In this document: piece by piece, positions 11,101 to 21,527 of the stretch
Position numbering within the stretch: the stretch's first letter is position 1
Layout of the letters: every line of letters starts with the position of its first letter
From: Cudoniella acicularis
Taxonomy: Eukaryota > Ascomycota > Leotiomycetes > Helotiales > Helotiaceae
Reading direction: 5' to 3'
Assembly: GCA_013054445.1 (NCBI GenBank)
Contig: JAAMPI010000348.1
Coordinates: 1-42,384, forward strand
DNA length: 42,384 bases
The notes under the pieces: generated by a model
The model's input: the letters and a program-made list of their open reading frames with translations, nothing else
What the model was told of the DNA's origin: nothing
Databases searched by the model: none
Made by a program: the position numbers and the translations under genes

Positions 11101-11448
11101 TTTACAGCGCACTATCGCCTAGAGCGCTCTGATACTACCTGCTATTCGCTGTAGACTTCTCTGTCTCGTAGGAAATACAGAATTAATTAGACTCGAAATA
11201 AAATAGACGAATTTTTATACTCTTTTGCTTATATTTACGCAGAAAGCCAATTCCCAAAAATTTACGTTCGCGAGAGAGTGTGGGCACTAAGCGAAATTTT
11301 CGAGCACGAAAATAGGGGGGTAGAATATCGGCTGTAGGCCAAACTATGCAAGCAACGCATCTCTCTGCTCAAATTCAACTAACAAGCAAATCTATGTCAA
11401 CTTTCTCTTTTTAGCTAGCTTCTTAGATAACTCCCAGCCTTCCAACAA

Positions 11449-14052
11449 TCACTTCTCAAGCTGCAAGCTCTTCCTCCAGGTTTCCCCCGCAATCACCATC
11501 GCCTCCTCAAGGTTTTTAATCTTATTCACCGTGTCCGAGCGCGCAACAACTACAGACTCATCTTCTCCTCCCAAAATGGTTGCTTGCTCTTCTGTGAGAT
11601 CCAGCACAAATTCAGCGGAAAGGCCAAGGATGGGTCCTTTGGGATCAAGCAGGAATGCCTCTACGATCTCGCGGCTGACATAAGTTTCAAAATACCCGCG
11701 GGTAACCTGGTTAGCGCATTATAGTTAGCTATTGCTTTAGCGACAGAATGGTTTCAGGAAATTCTCGGTGAGGAGAGACTGGTAATTTCGAGTAAAGAAA
11801 TGTATACCACTTGCCTCATAATACGCCCTCAACAAGTCGTGAATTTCATCTTCAGTGTTTCGAGTAGCACGAGGATGAATATGTTCAAAAAGTCGATCAA
11901 AGGTGGTGTTATTGACCACCAAGCAGTCGTGGAAAATTTCCTTTATTTTTGGGGCCAAGTTTGGCTCTGTATCCACATATGGCATAGCAATTGACTCCGG
12001 TGGATGTTCCGCTCGATATCGACCGAGAGCAGAGAAGAAGCGGTCACGTTGAGCTTGCTTAATCTTGATGTTGAAGTTTTCATCCGTCGTCGCCAAATGA
12101 AAATTCTTGTTCTTAAGACAGAAGTCGTGCAGTTTCCGGACCCCATTCTTATGTGCCTGTATCCCAAATTCCTCAAGGCTGTTCTTCAATTCTCCCACTG
12201 CATGCTCAGAAATTCCAAACTCGGAGGAAACGTGATCGAAGATCAGCAGGCTAACTTTCTTGCTCATCTTCACCACTGCTCCCAAGTAACTTTCCCCGAG
12301 GCCTTCCCACTTGCTGGTCTGCTTGACGAAAAGGGGTTTCAATACTGCTGGATTTGTCATGGTAGTGAGCTCTACTCCTTCATTTGTCGAGATTTGAGAT
12401 CGAATTTCTTGATATAAAGGAGCTGTGGCAAGGTCTACGTTGACGCCGATCTCACTGATATTGACAAAGTCAAAAAAATGCCCTCTCGATTTCATGTTGG
12501 CAGAAAAGTCTCGTGTTGCCTTTTGGGTCATTCCGCGCAATTTCATATCATCAGAAGGTAACCTTTCAGGGGCCGTAAGCGCATCGCGAGCCAGCTCCTG
12601 GTGTCTGCCCACGATTTTGAGGAGATATTCCCGTCGTTTTTGGGGACTTACCCTTTCTTCGCCTAGACTTTCCAAAGACTCGTTTTCCGTTGCCAACATT
12701 TCTTTGATTCTTTTCTGTAGTTCGGGAAACGCTTTTCGAATTCGTGAAGATAGAGTATTGGCCAGGAATCTTTTGAGCTGGGCCGTCCCACGTTGCTTTG
12801 CGGGAATTTCAAGCCATGGGTCTTTGTTGAAGGTTGTTCTCTCTTCTTGCTGAAGATCGGCTGTTGGAGGTGCGTCCTCGGACAAATTCTGCACCACGAA
12901 CCAACCATTGTGGAGAGCGATTTCTTTGTTATCCCGAACAATCCGTACAATCTAGACTCCACTTAGTAACTGTAAGGAGACTATAAGCAAGAGGCTTACA
13001 CTCTTAGGATTGGGTGCTAGATCACACTTCGTGAATACCCCCACGACCCGCGAACTTTCAGCATACTTCTTAGCCAGTGTGAAGATTTGCTGGTTGGCCA
13101 GATTATCGTTTGCAGGAGCCACACAACTGCCTGAAATCAGCACAATGCCCCTAAGTAAGCGAAATATATACCCACATAACCACATTCTCTCGTTTCTTCA
13201 TGTGAGAAATCACCATGGCCGTAACTCGTTCCATATCTTCGTCGGTTACTTTATCCGTCAGCGCATGGAACACGCCCGGTACGTCCAATATGCCAAAATG
13301 TGCGCGAGTGGGTCCATGAAGTTCAATTCTGAGGATATCGCTGGAAAAGTTGTTCTTCGATCTAGGTTGACCTGTGATTCCCATGTACTCACTCGCCTGG
13401 TGAAATCAGCCTTTGCCAAATTAGGGAGAAAACCAAGAGATATAAAGGGTACCTGCTTGAAGATATCTGAGAAGACAGCAGCCGTCATAGAAGAGACGTG
13501 GGGGCTGAAAGGCTCCTTTTGCTTATTGTGATTGCCACCAGACAGGTCCGAATCGCCTTTCTCAATAGATACCTTGAAAACGTCGGAAGTATCGGGAGCA
13601 GATCTCCGAGAGATTATGCGGGTTGCAAATCGAGTACACAAGCCGTCGCCGACTGGAAATGGGACATCGGTCAAACTTCTAAGGAGGGATGACTTTCCGG
13701 CGGATTGTTGCCCTACAATTACGAGCTATTTCAAGAATTAATTACATAATACAGAGGAAATAACTGTAGAATAACTTGCCTGCGGAAGGTCAAGATCTAC
13801 AGAAGCACCACATCTTCTCAAATCGTCCATGCCATCGAAAAGGACCTTGCTTGCTTCACTACTAAACGGATCTTCCTCCAACAAAGGCACAGCTGCTTCG
13901 TTTGCCATATTATCTTCTAAGTCGCTATAGTCGATCTCGTCTTCGGTTGGGCATTTGTTGGTATCTGTGAGTGCTGGTTCGGTGTTGCTTTGAAGTGGGG
14001 TTTTGGTCGGGAGCTGCCGACTGCGAACTGGAAGATTGTCCGTTTGGACCAT
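11449..14052 (-). CDS. Dynamin-superfamily (Mx-like) large GTPase, six exons, two GC-AG introns
   Basis: Exons 14052-13780, 13725-13453, 13396-13176, 13126-13000, 12951-11815 and 11706-11449 keep frame throughout and give about 762 residues. GTPase motifs: G1 GQQSAGKS (96-103), G3 DVPG (220-223), G4 TKCD (288-291); G2 is the Thr in CTRFATRI. The large fifth exon is the middle/stalk region. The last exon is a GTPase effector domain (YVSREIVEAF...DPKGPI...LEEAMVIAGETW). Introns 1 and 5 begin GCAAGT and end AG; no GT donor gives an open in-phase join at either place. Fungal proteins of this group are related to Mx and Vps1 and act on membranes; the exact role here is unknown. There is no PH or proline-rich domain, so it is not a classical endocytic dynamin. 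Confidence 0.88.
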
Positions 14053-14693
14053 TTCGGCTGATATTGGTGTGATATAAATATATCGCAATGACCTCCAAGG
14101 TGGCCTTGAAGTATTCTTCCTAGAAATGAGGTTGATTCAGGTGAAAGTTAAAAAGCCAGAAATATTTTGCAGCTATGGATAAATAGTCGCATACCCACTC
14201 GGGGAGCCAGGGCCAATACTTGATTCCCAAAATCCGTGCATTGTGTTACTTGCCAGAAGAAGCGGGCGGGCGGCAAGTTGAAACTCTTAACGTAGAGTGC
14301 AGCTCAACTCAGCTTTCCGAAGGACGTGATCTGGGTGCATGTTGGTGATTGATAGCCTGGAGCCAATCACGGCCGTAGAAATTCAAAACACCAACATTCT
14401 CCACAGTGACAGGACCAGGAACAAGATGCACCCGGCTAGGACCTGCATAATTGGGATCCATTATTTGGAAATCAGGCTACAAGGCACCAACACACGCTCC
14501 CGAGCTCGGTCCGATATGACTGCCTAATTAAGCTTAGTTTTGGAGCGAGCGAGACACCGATCCGTCGATTACGTACGCCGCCACCGGTCTCAGGATGCCC
14601 TTCAGGCCCTGCCACATGTGCACGTGACATTGCGCACGTAAGGAATATTTTATTTATCTCACCTTTACCCTTCTCTTTTAGTATAGCTGATTA
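14053..14693. other. Intergenic upstream of the GTPase gene, no gene seen
   Basis: Contains the GTPase 5' region and GC-richer unique sequence. A short open frame at 14339-14527 has no motif and no neighbours to support it. Confidence 0.5.
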
Positions 14694-14695
14694 TA

Positions 14696-14906
14696 CTATC
14701 CCCTCCCCTGAATAGTTGTTATTTTGCCACTTTATCACGAGACTTATCTTCACTCNACTAATGATTCTACTTCGTTCTTATATACTCGTTCATTTGTTCG
14801 CTTNACTGAGAGAGCCTCAATTAGGTACGTGGTGGGCAGAGAAGTAGGGTGCTTTGAATCTCGTGATAAAGTGGCAAAATAACAACTATTCAGGGGGGGG
14901 GGATAG
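14696..14906 (+). mobile_element. MITE copy 1, TA-flanked, 47-bp terminal inverted repeats
   Basis: The left arm 14696-14742 begins CTATCCCCTCCCCTGAATAG, and its complement forms the right arm ending at 14906. The arms are near-identical, differing only in the C/G tract. A TA dinucleotide flanks both ends, as for Tc1/mariner-superfamily insertions. The interior (about 115 bp) has no coding frame, so the element is non-autonomous. Two ambiguous bases (N at 14756 and 14804) lie inside; copy 2 has C and G there. Confidence 0.9.
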
Positions 14907-14908
14907 TA

Positions 14909-16056
14909 TTAAGCTTTCGTAAAGTTATAAATACCTTAAAATCGCTGTTTTTTGGTGTAAAAGGGTGGCCCAAAGGGGGGGCGGGGTGGGGTGGGGACTT
15001 ATCAAAGAGAAGATAACGAACCAGTTCCAGAAGCTTTTCATGATCTTCTTTAAGACCTTTACTTCATCGAGGCTAGGGAGTGCCTTTTCCATTCGTACAT
15101 TCTGGCTCGATAATATTGTCGTCTTCATCAAGATCATATTGGCAGTACAGAAGCTTTGCAGTGGTCGCCATCTTTGGGGTTCAGGAGAGTTGTTGGAATA
15201 TTGAACGGAACATGAGAGCGTCCAGAAGTTGAAGCAAGCTGCTAAATAGTGTGCGAGAAAGCCGGGCTACAAAAGTAACAAGAAAGCTAATAAGATGAAA
15301 GGCAGTTATCACCTGGAAAAAAAGGTGGAGGAAGTTTTGGGAGGTGGGTAGGGGTGGAGTACTAGTCTTAGCAAATGTTAATCCTAGGTTAAACCCTCGA
15401 AGTATGCACAGCTCCAACCTCTCCCCTAATCCATAACCCTCCCGACCTTCCTCCTTCTCATTCTCACTATCCACTTTATCCCGCATAATGAACGATTTGA
15501 GCAAGTACCTTTGGATTTGTCCAGCCGGTTCGTCTGAGGCTCCCAAATACTTAGAATTGTCAACGTTGTAGCATAGAGTCCACTAACCTGATTGCCATTG
15601 TAACAAAGAATAAGCAACAGTTTGAGAGTGTTAGGAGGGGAAGCAGCAGGAAGGAAACGGGGAGTCGTAGCGATAGCCACAGCAACACGGAAGCGGCTGT
15701 TTATCTCACGCTGACCCTACGCAGAAGAAGCGCAAGTACTATCTTTAGCAGCGCTCTCTCCAAGTCCAATCGGCATTCTCCAAACTCATGCTCTGTCCTT
15801 GATCAGGGCAAAAAGGTTAAAGAGATAGTCTATTGTTTACATGCTAATAATACATCAAATGCTCCCAGTAAATCAAATTCACCTAACAAATGAAACGCTC
15901 CTAATAAATCAAATGCTCCCAGCACCGTTACGCCATCGAAATACTACCCCGGACCTCTATAAACCAAGCCAATATTCCAGAAAGTGCAATAGCCAGGCAC
16001 GCAGAAGAACAACCATAACAGAAAACCAGGCGATTTCAACACAATTGACTCAAGTA
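14909..16056. other. Intergenic, no supported gene
   Basis: Open frames on the minus strand at 15181-15680 can be spliced in phase but lack an ATG start, so no gene is called. The segment 15841-15935 has short repeated phrases (AATCAAATGCTCCCA twice). Confidence 0.45.
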
Positions 16057-16218
16057 TCAGCGAGCGAATTGTTCATAATAAGCCATGTTGGTAATCATGT
16101 TTACGATTTCTTGCGGTAGACGAACTCTAGACATTAAAAATTAGTTACTGCTCTTTGATTCTTCTCCCCCCGCGTCTCTCCTCTTTTGGTTTTGGAGAGG
16201 GGGAGGCTAGACTGTAGC

Positions 16219-16997
16219 TTACCTAGCGTGTTGGCAAGCTACGAAATACGTCAAGTCGTTGTAAATGGCCCTGCTAACACGGTTAAGCTCTCGTCGGATG
16301 TTGCGTCTTAATCCGGTCTCTCTCGCGATTTCCCGATCTAATCTGGTAATATCCGCATTCCATTGCCTCACTATTCAACCGAGTGTTAGAAAATATACAT
16401 ATATAGCGGAAAAGGTAATACATGTAAGGAATGGATCTCGAGCAGTGACACTTACGCTGTGCGCTGGAAGGTGGGTGATCCCAGTCCCGTTGCGCGGCGC
16501 TACGAGCTCTGATAATTCGATTGAGCTGGGACTGTGCTGTCTGGAGATTCCTGTCACAGGTGGCCAATTCATTCAATAGATCGTCTTCATCAGCCCTGTG
16601 GTTTCGGAGGGATCGCACTGCGTTGGTGAATACGGATCGCTTTTGGATGGATCGCTTTGACGGTGACTTGGGTGGGGGGACTTTGGCTGCCCCTGGGGCG
16701 TCTGGGATAGTAGCTGGGAGTTTTGGGAGCTTCTTTAACTTTGCTATGGTCTCGAGTTCTTTCGTGATTTCGGCCTCTATTCTTTCGTGTCAGATACTGT
16801 ATGAAACAAAGGGGGTGAAGGCAGCAGGAGGGGAGATAGAAGAACATACCAACAGCGGCACTAAGGGGTGTTGCCTTTACATCGGCGACTGCTGCTTTTG
16901 GGGCAGCGACTTTCGGTCCCTTCTTGCCGCCTACTGCTGCTGCATTGACCGAGGCAATTCCCCCCAAAGCAAGGATAAAAAGTAGTGAAATACGCAT
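16219..16997 (-). CDS. Small secreted protein with dibasic (KR) sites, three or four exons
   Basis: Exons 16997-16850, 16776-16456 and 16370-16219 join in phase (introns GTATGT..ATAG and GTAAGT..ATAG) to about 206 residues. The N-terminus is a clear signal peptide (MRISLLFILALGGIASVNA). The mature part begins with a Lys/Ala-rich segment, continues Pro-rich, then has KSPSKRSIQKRSV with two Lys-Arg sites suited to Kex2-type processing, and ends in a charged, probably helical region (ELATCDRNLQTAQSQLNRII). The last codons CAC GCT AGG TAA overlap a GTAAGC donor; splicing instead to 16126 (CTAG acceptor) would replace the stop with a 24-codon exon ending at 16057. The family is not recognised. A secreted peptide precursor or effector is an inference. 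Confidence 0.7.
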
Positions 16998-17168
16998 AGT
17001 GATATTGGCTCGGTTGCTGACGGGTGAACTTGTAGTGATAGGTCGCAAGGCAACTGAAGGTAGGTAGATAAAGTAAAGACAGTGTGGAGTTTGTTGGAAG
17101 CTGATGTGATGTGATGTGAATGTGAATCTGTTTGAATAATTTACTATCACTGCAGCAAAGTCGATGTA

Positions 17169-17176
17169 CTTATATA
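17169..17176 (-). promoter_or_regulatory. TATA box of the small secreted protein gene
   Basis: TATATAAG on the minus strand lies about 172 bp upstream of the ATG at 16997, a plausible distance for a fungal core promoter with a long 5' leader. Confidence 0.45.
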
Positions 17177-17390
17177 ATTGCGAGCCTCGATGGTAGAATC
17201 CCAAGATCCAACACCGCTCATGAAAGAGATATCCCAAGCAATCCTAACCCCCTCCTTCCCACTCCTCTTCGTTGATCTCTCGTCCTACTCTTTGCTCCAT
17301 CAACAACTTTGAAGTCTCCGACCCAAGCCAAATAGGCGGAGCAGGAGTGGCTGGCGTAGGGGAGGAAGGTGGGGCAGGGTGAAGCTTCAA

Positions 17391-17806
17391 CCCTACGAAA
17401 GTCGCCTTCGGGGTGCCTTCGGGTCCCTTCGAGGTACGCTTTTAGAATGTAGCATGGGTGGTACATTCCAAGATTTAGGTATAGCGTCCTTTTCGTGAGG
17501 ATGGACCCGGGATAGTGACACGGTACAGGTAACAGGGTAGGGTTTAAGAATCTAATTACGGCTAATTACGATAAAATTAGCTACTATCGCCTCGTACCAA
17601 GCACCTGCCTATCTTATTCGTGTTTCTATAGCCTATTAGTCTTTAAAAACAGAGAAGAGGAGGGAATATATTACTACGTTAAATAGATAGAGAAGGAGAA
17701 GAAAAAGTAGAAACTTAAAGGTACGCTGAATTAGACTTCATACGCTGTAGCTATAGGTAGACCTCGAAGGGACCTCGAAGGCACCCTGAAGGCGACTTTC
17801 GTAGGG
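17391..17806. mobile_element. Foldback/MITE-like element with 45-bp inverted ends
   Basis: Positions 17391-17435 (CCCTACGAAAGTCGCCTTCG...) are matched by the complement of 17761-17806 with one substitution and one single-base gap. The roughly 325 bp between the arms is AT-rich and non-coding. A CAA trinucleotide flanks each end and may be a target duplication, though it is short. The superfamily is unclear. Confidence 0.75.
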
Positions 17807-18239
17807 CAAGGGAGGGCTCTGAGAGCAAGGTCTAAAGAATTTTCGAGTTGCTCCTTCCTCCTCCATTCCGGGGCTCCAACGGCGCCTATCCAAGCTTAGG
17901 TCTTGGAGTTGGAGCTGATCGGATGTTTCACTAACGCGGGAAGCGCCTAGGAGGTTGAGTAGCGAAGAGTCCTTCGTACATACATCCTGCGGCCTCGCCA
18001 TCTTGCAATTAGGGCTCGGATCCAGATACGTACGTATTGGGCTCGTAATCGTCTGAGCTCGATATTTATTACGTATTCATCTATCCAATATTACGAGCAT
18101 AACTTTTTATGATAATTTTGTATAATTATATGTATAATGATTACTCTTAAAGGAGAGATTTAGGTATATTTATGTCTATGAAATATTATTGTACACATTT
18201 ATCATTTATGCATTATATATAGTGTCCTGTGTGTAATAA
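17807..18239. other. Intergenic, AT-rich towards the right, no gene
   Basis: The left part holds a minus-strand open frame (17738-18001) that overlaps the foldback arm and has no family features. The right part is strongly AT-rich up to MITE copy 2. Confidence 0.45.
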
Positions 18240-18241
18240 TA

Positions 18242-18454
18242 CTATCCCCCCCCCCTGAATAGTTGTTATTTTGCCACTTTGTCACGAGATTTAAAGCACC
18301 CATACTTCTCTGCCCACCACGTACCTAATTAAGGCTCTCTCGGTCAAGCGAACGAATAAACGAGTATATAAAAAACGAAGTAGAATCATTAGTGGAGTGA
18401 AGATGAGTCTCGTGATAAAGTGGCAAAATAACAACTATTCAGGGGGGGGGATAG
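18242..18454 (-). mobile_element. MITE copy 2, inverted relative to copy 1
   Basis: Same family as the element at 14696-14906: CTATCC then a C tract, then CTGAATAGTTGTTATTTTGC at one end and the complement at the other, again flanked by TA. The interior aligns with the reverse complement of copy 1 with only scattered differences. The 213-bp length differs from copy 1 mainly by small indels such as tract length. Confidence 0.9.
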
Positions 18455-18456
18455 TA

Positions 18457-19174
18457 CCTGTAATCATCTGAAATCGATATTATTATTTTTGTACGTATTC
18501 ATTACCTTGTTACGCGTATTCGCCGACCCCTGCTTGCAATCGAGCTGCGGAGTGCGTGAAAGGATGGCAGGCAGGCCATGCTATCAACGAGCTGGGAAGT
18601 GAGTGATGGTGTTGATATGATTGAAAATTTCCGTTCAACGGATGTGGTACGTGATACAACACGTGTCACACATGACCTCGGCTTCTCCAAATGAGGAAAG
18701 TCTCTGCCAAATGTGGGACGCACGAGATGGATCTGAGTTGTGAGTGGTGGGTTGGCATGAGAAGAGTGGCATGTGGAGGCAAGCTAGTCATAAATAGGCA
18801 GGATGAAGTTGAAACGCCGCACTGCATGCCGGAGTAATGCGGGCATTTGGCTAGTTTAACTTCTAGAATTACTCAATGCATAAGGTTAACGGCCATCCCC
18901 ACTTTTCTACATACAAAATTTGTTGGTGCACACCTTGCTTCGCTTATTGACTGGACAAACCACCTTGACCCCTGCGAAAATTAAAGTGTGGCTGTTACGC
19001 ATTCTAGGAGTTAAAAGCGTTTTGATGGCCTAAGCCTCCCTCGCTGCCGGGCTGCCTGATTGGGGCTGTGCCATCGTGATATTGCGAACTCTTTCTCCTC
19101 GGTAGCCTCCTCCTCCATCATCATCTCCATAGCGTCTGAGGATTGCCTCGTGTCGCCCATTACGATCTGACGAA
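18457..19174. other. Intergenic, no gene seen
   Basis: Mixed-composition sequence between MITE copy 2 and the 2EXR-like gene; short antisense frames only. Confidence 0.45.
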
Positions 19175-20041
19175 ATGCTACCTAACGCTTTATCTCCAAG
19201 TGAGTTAGATACTCGCAAGCAGCCAGTCGCAGAAGAATTGAAAGACGAAGCTTGTTGGTATTTCAAACAGATTATATGAATTCGCTAACCTATGCAGGTC
19301 ACTTCCTGCAACTCCCGCTCGAATTGAGACTCGAAATCTACAAATTCGTGCTTCCAGCTAAGAAACTATTCATCATTTCGGGAACCCGGGACTTCCACGA
19401 AGTAGACCTTGCTCTGCTATTCACTTGCAAGCCAATTTACAAAGAGGCTTACCCTGTGTTGTTCTCTGCAAACAATTTCTATATTGGTATGAGCCTACAT
19501 CTATACTTCTATGATCCTCGCCCATTGCATGATAATGTGGGCGAAGTGACTTTCATGTGGTATTACCCACCAGATGAGGTCCGTAGCAAATGGAACTCAA
19601 CAAGTGTACGGGACCTCTTTCGGTGTTCCAAAGTTCACACTGTCCATATTGAGCTTGCAATATTCTCAGAGGATGAGGTGTATAATGGATTTCGGCGTAG
19701 ATACCAAGATGAAGGAGCTAGGGATGCTTTTCTCGAGCACAGTGTTCTGGAAGTTCTTTTGGCGATTCCAGGAGTCCGTGAATTGACGATCTGTTTCTGT
19801 GGTGGGGAGCAGACACAGGAATTCGCGGCTTTGGAGGGGTATATGACGGAGCAACTCGCATTGCTCAAATCAAAAGGTTAGTTCTGAACAAAATCTTACA
19901 ATCAACTACTATTCCAATAATCATACTAATTGTGGGGTAGCTTCATATGTTGTACCCTCAAAAAAGGAGATCTTGTCTATCATAAAGGAAGCTTTTGACG
20001 ACGAAGATAGCGACACAGGCTCCGATAGAATTCCGGCGTAA
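19175..20041 (+). CDS. 2EXR/F-box-like fungal protein, three exons
   Basis: Exons 19175-19199, 19298-19876 and 19941-20041 join in phase (donors GTGAGT and GTTAGT; first acceptor preceded by GCTAAC) to 234 residues. The first exon codes only MLPNALSP. The N-terminal block HFLQLPLELRLEIYKFVLP is the signature of fungal F-box-like/2EXR proteins, followed by LLFTCKPIYKEAYPVLFSAN and a C-terminal LLAIPGVRELTICF segment. The tail is acidic (DDEDSDTGSD). These proteins are very numerous in Pezizomycotina and their molecular role is mostly unknown. An internal ATG at 19276 would start in the intron; the spliced model is preferred because the block before HFLQLP is then replaced by a normal leader. 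Confidence 0.75.
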
Positions 20042-20277
20042 GGAGGGAGGACGGTAGGGGAGTTTGGAGTTAGTCTTTGGTTGCGAGGTAGAAGGTGAAA
20101 GGGTGACGACAGGGAGGATTCGAGAGTGCCTACTTTGTACAGTACTCTTGGTCTGGGTGGACGGAGGACGAGGGGGGAATCTGTGCAGTTTGAGACCCAG
20201 CTATAAGGGACTGGGACTTCTGCCGAGGTGGATGGGGGCTCCAATGTGGAGGAGCGGAGAGGTTGTTGCTTAATGAT

Positions 20278-20534
20278 CCAACCGCCTCCGGACCGTACTT
20301 TACCTGGTGAAAGGATTCTGTCTTGAAGGTCGTGCGGGTAGCGAGGGGGTAAGCGGAGCCGGCTCTAGCGATCAGTGGAGTAGCCGAGCGCTACACACCC
20401 GCCGCATCGCAGCAGTGCGGCGGTGGCGTTCCCACCCGCTGTAGATTACCCCGCTTCCCCAGCTTCTGCCCTTGCTGCCCGCATTCTCTAGGAGACAGGA
20501 TTTCTTTCAAAAAGTACGGTCCGGAGACGGTTAG
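20278..20534. mobile_element. MITE-like element with 9-bp target duplication
   Basis: The ends are inverted copies: CCAACCGCCTCCGGACCGTA on the left and the complement of ...GTACGGTCCGGAGACGGTTAG on the right (about 22 of 24 bp). Outside the ends lie CTTAATGAT (20269-20277) and CTTGATGAT (20535-20543), a 9-bp duplication with one mismatch. That length fits Mutator-like elements. The 257-bp element has a GC-rich interior and no coding frame. Confidence 0.75.
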
Positions 20535-20543
20535 CTTGATGAT

Positions 20544-21116
20544 GGAGTTGGGGGCAAGAAAGGATGTTGATTTAACAACCCGAGTTCGAAATCGTCGAGT
20601 ATGACTTTACTTTGGATGTTGGAGGGACGTGTTGGGCTGAGATGCATGGCGCTTGTTGAGAGTAAATCATATGTGTTTGCTGATCTGGTTCAAGTTGGAC
20701 TGTAGAGACTGCTTTTGGTGTTTTTGAAACCAGTTGACTTTTCAGAGCAGCTTGATTTATTATAGCAACTTAATTTTTCAAGTCAACCTGCTTCTTGAAG
20801 AGAGTTTGATTCTTTTAAGTTAATCCATTTGTGCAGAGCAGTTTAATTTTTAAACCCAATCAATTTTTCCAACTTTTCAAAAGTCAGGCTTACTTGGAAA
20901 ATCAGGACAAAAAAAGGCAAAACTTGGTAGACATTAGAAAAAGATATATGAAACTATGGGTGAAATTACATAGTCTTACTCATGTCAGATGATACCCTTA
21001 CTCTTCAGCAATGCAACGTAGGTATCTCACAAAAATCTCATCCTGTAAAGTTTTGCTTCATTACTCATCTGCTCATATTACACCTACATACTCTGCCTCA
21101 AACAGCCAGAATTGGA
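20544..21116. other. Intergenic with T-rich quasi-repeats
   Basis: Between about 20,740 and 20,880 the phrase (GAGCAG/TAGCAA/GAGAG)(C/T)TT(G/A)ATTT recurs four times at irregular spacing. No gene is seen. Confidence 0.45.
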
Positions 21117-21527
21117 TTAGAAATAAGTATACTCAGCCGCATACCCCGGTATGAAGTTATGCGGACAAGCCACAGAAGGCAAGTAGCTATCCACTATGAT
21201 GTTCTGCATGGCAAAGTAGTGTTCCCTCATAATGCTGATTTGCCCATCTATGTAAGCAGTGTTATTGGGATCGCCATAGTGCATGGTAAATCCGTCGCTG
21301 TGGTTCACATAGGTCTGTTTATCAATTAGTCGACACGTCTGAAGTTAGGACGGAAGACTTACAGAGCAATCAGGTACGTTCCGACCAAACAGACTCCAGA
21401 ATAGACTTCCTGCCACAATAGGATTGCTAGTGTTCTGCTTTGCTAGAGTGACATCGTAGAAACTCTACAGCGTATGGCCTTCTGCGTCGTTCCTCCATTC
21501 AGACCAGTCCAATCAATCTCTCCTACC
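21117..21527 (-). pseudogene. Relic of a secreted glycoside hydrolase C-terminus (GH5 mannanase-like, tentative)
   Basis: Pieces readable on the minus strand, allowing one frameshift and a TAG (21465-21467): VGEIDWTGL, SEWRNDAEGHTL, SFYDVTLAKQNTSNPIVAG, SLFWSLFGRNVPDC, then after a 24-nt GTAAGT..CTAAC..TTCAG stretch VNHSDGFTMHYGDPNN, ending with a stop at 21117. GEIDWT followed by WSLFG and HSDGF resembles the end of fungal GH5 mannanase-like enzymes, from memory. The block is non-functional. Confidence 0.45.

Larger units (their letters stand above)
9852..11448. other. AT-rich gene desert with transposon-end-like repeats
   Basis: No gene is supported over about 1.6 kb. The stretch has homopolymer runs (T/A near 10,700 and A near 10,985) and short repeats resembling transposon ends at about 10,780 and 11,040. 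The composition suggests a decayed, RIP-type repeat relic, but no RIP index was computed. Confidence 0.55.

Noticed and set aside
11737..11814. Natural C-terminus of the dynamin-like protein at 11737 (ending PFCR)
   Set aside because: The sequence after GAG at 11815 reads as intron, and a GCAAGT donor joined to 11706 restores a complete effector domain in phase.
15181..15680. Possible two-exon minus-strand gene (intron GTTAGT..CTAAG joins two frames in phase)
   Set aside because: The first codon is GTG with no ATG in frame nearby, no family resemblance, and no clean 3' structure.
18502..18723. Minus-strand 73-residue frame
   Set aside because: No motif, low-complexity Arg/Ser content, no plausible promoter or splice context.
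20330..20470. tRNA or structured RNA in the GC-rich core of the 20.3-kb element
   Set aside because: No A-box/B-box or cloverleaf could be drawn; the inverted repeats belong to the mobile element.
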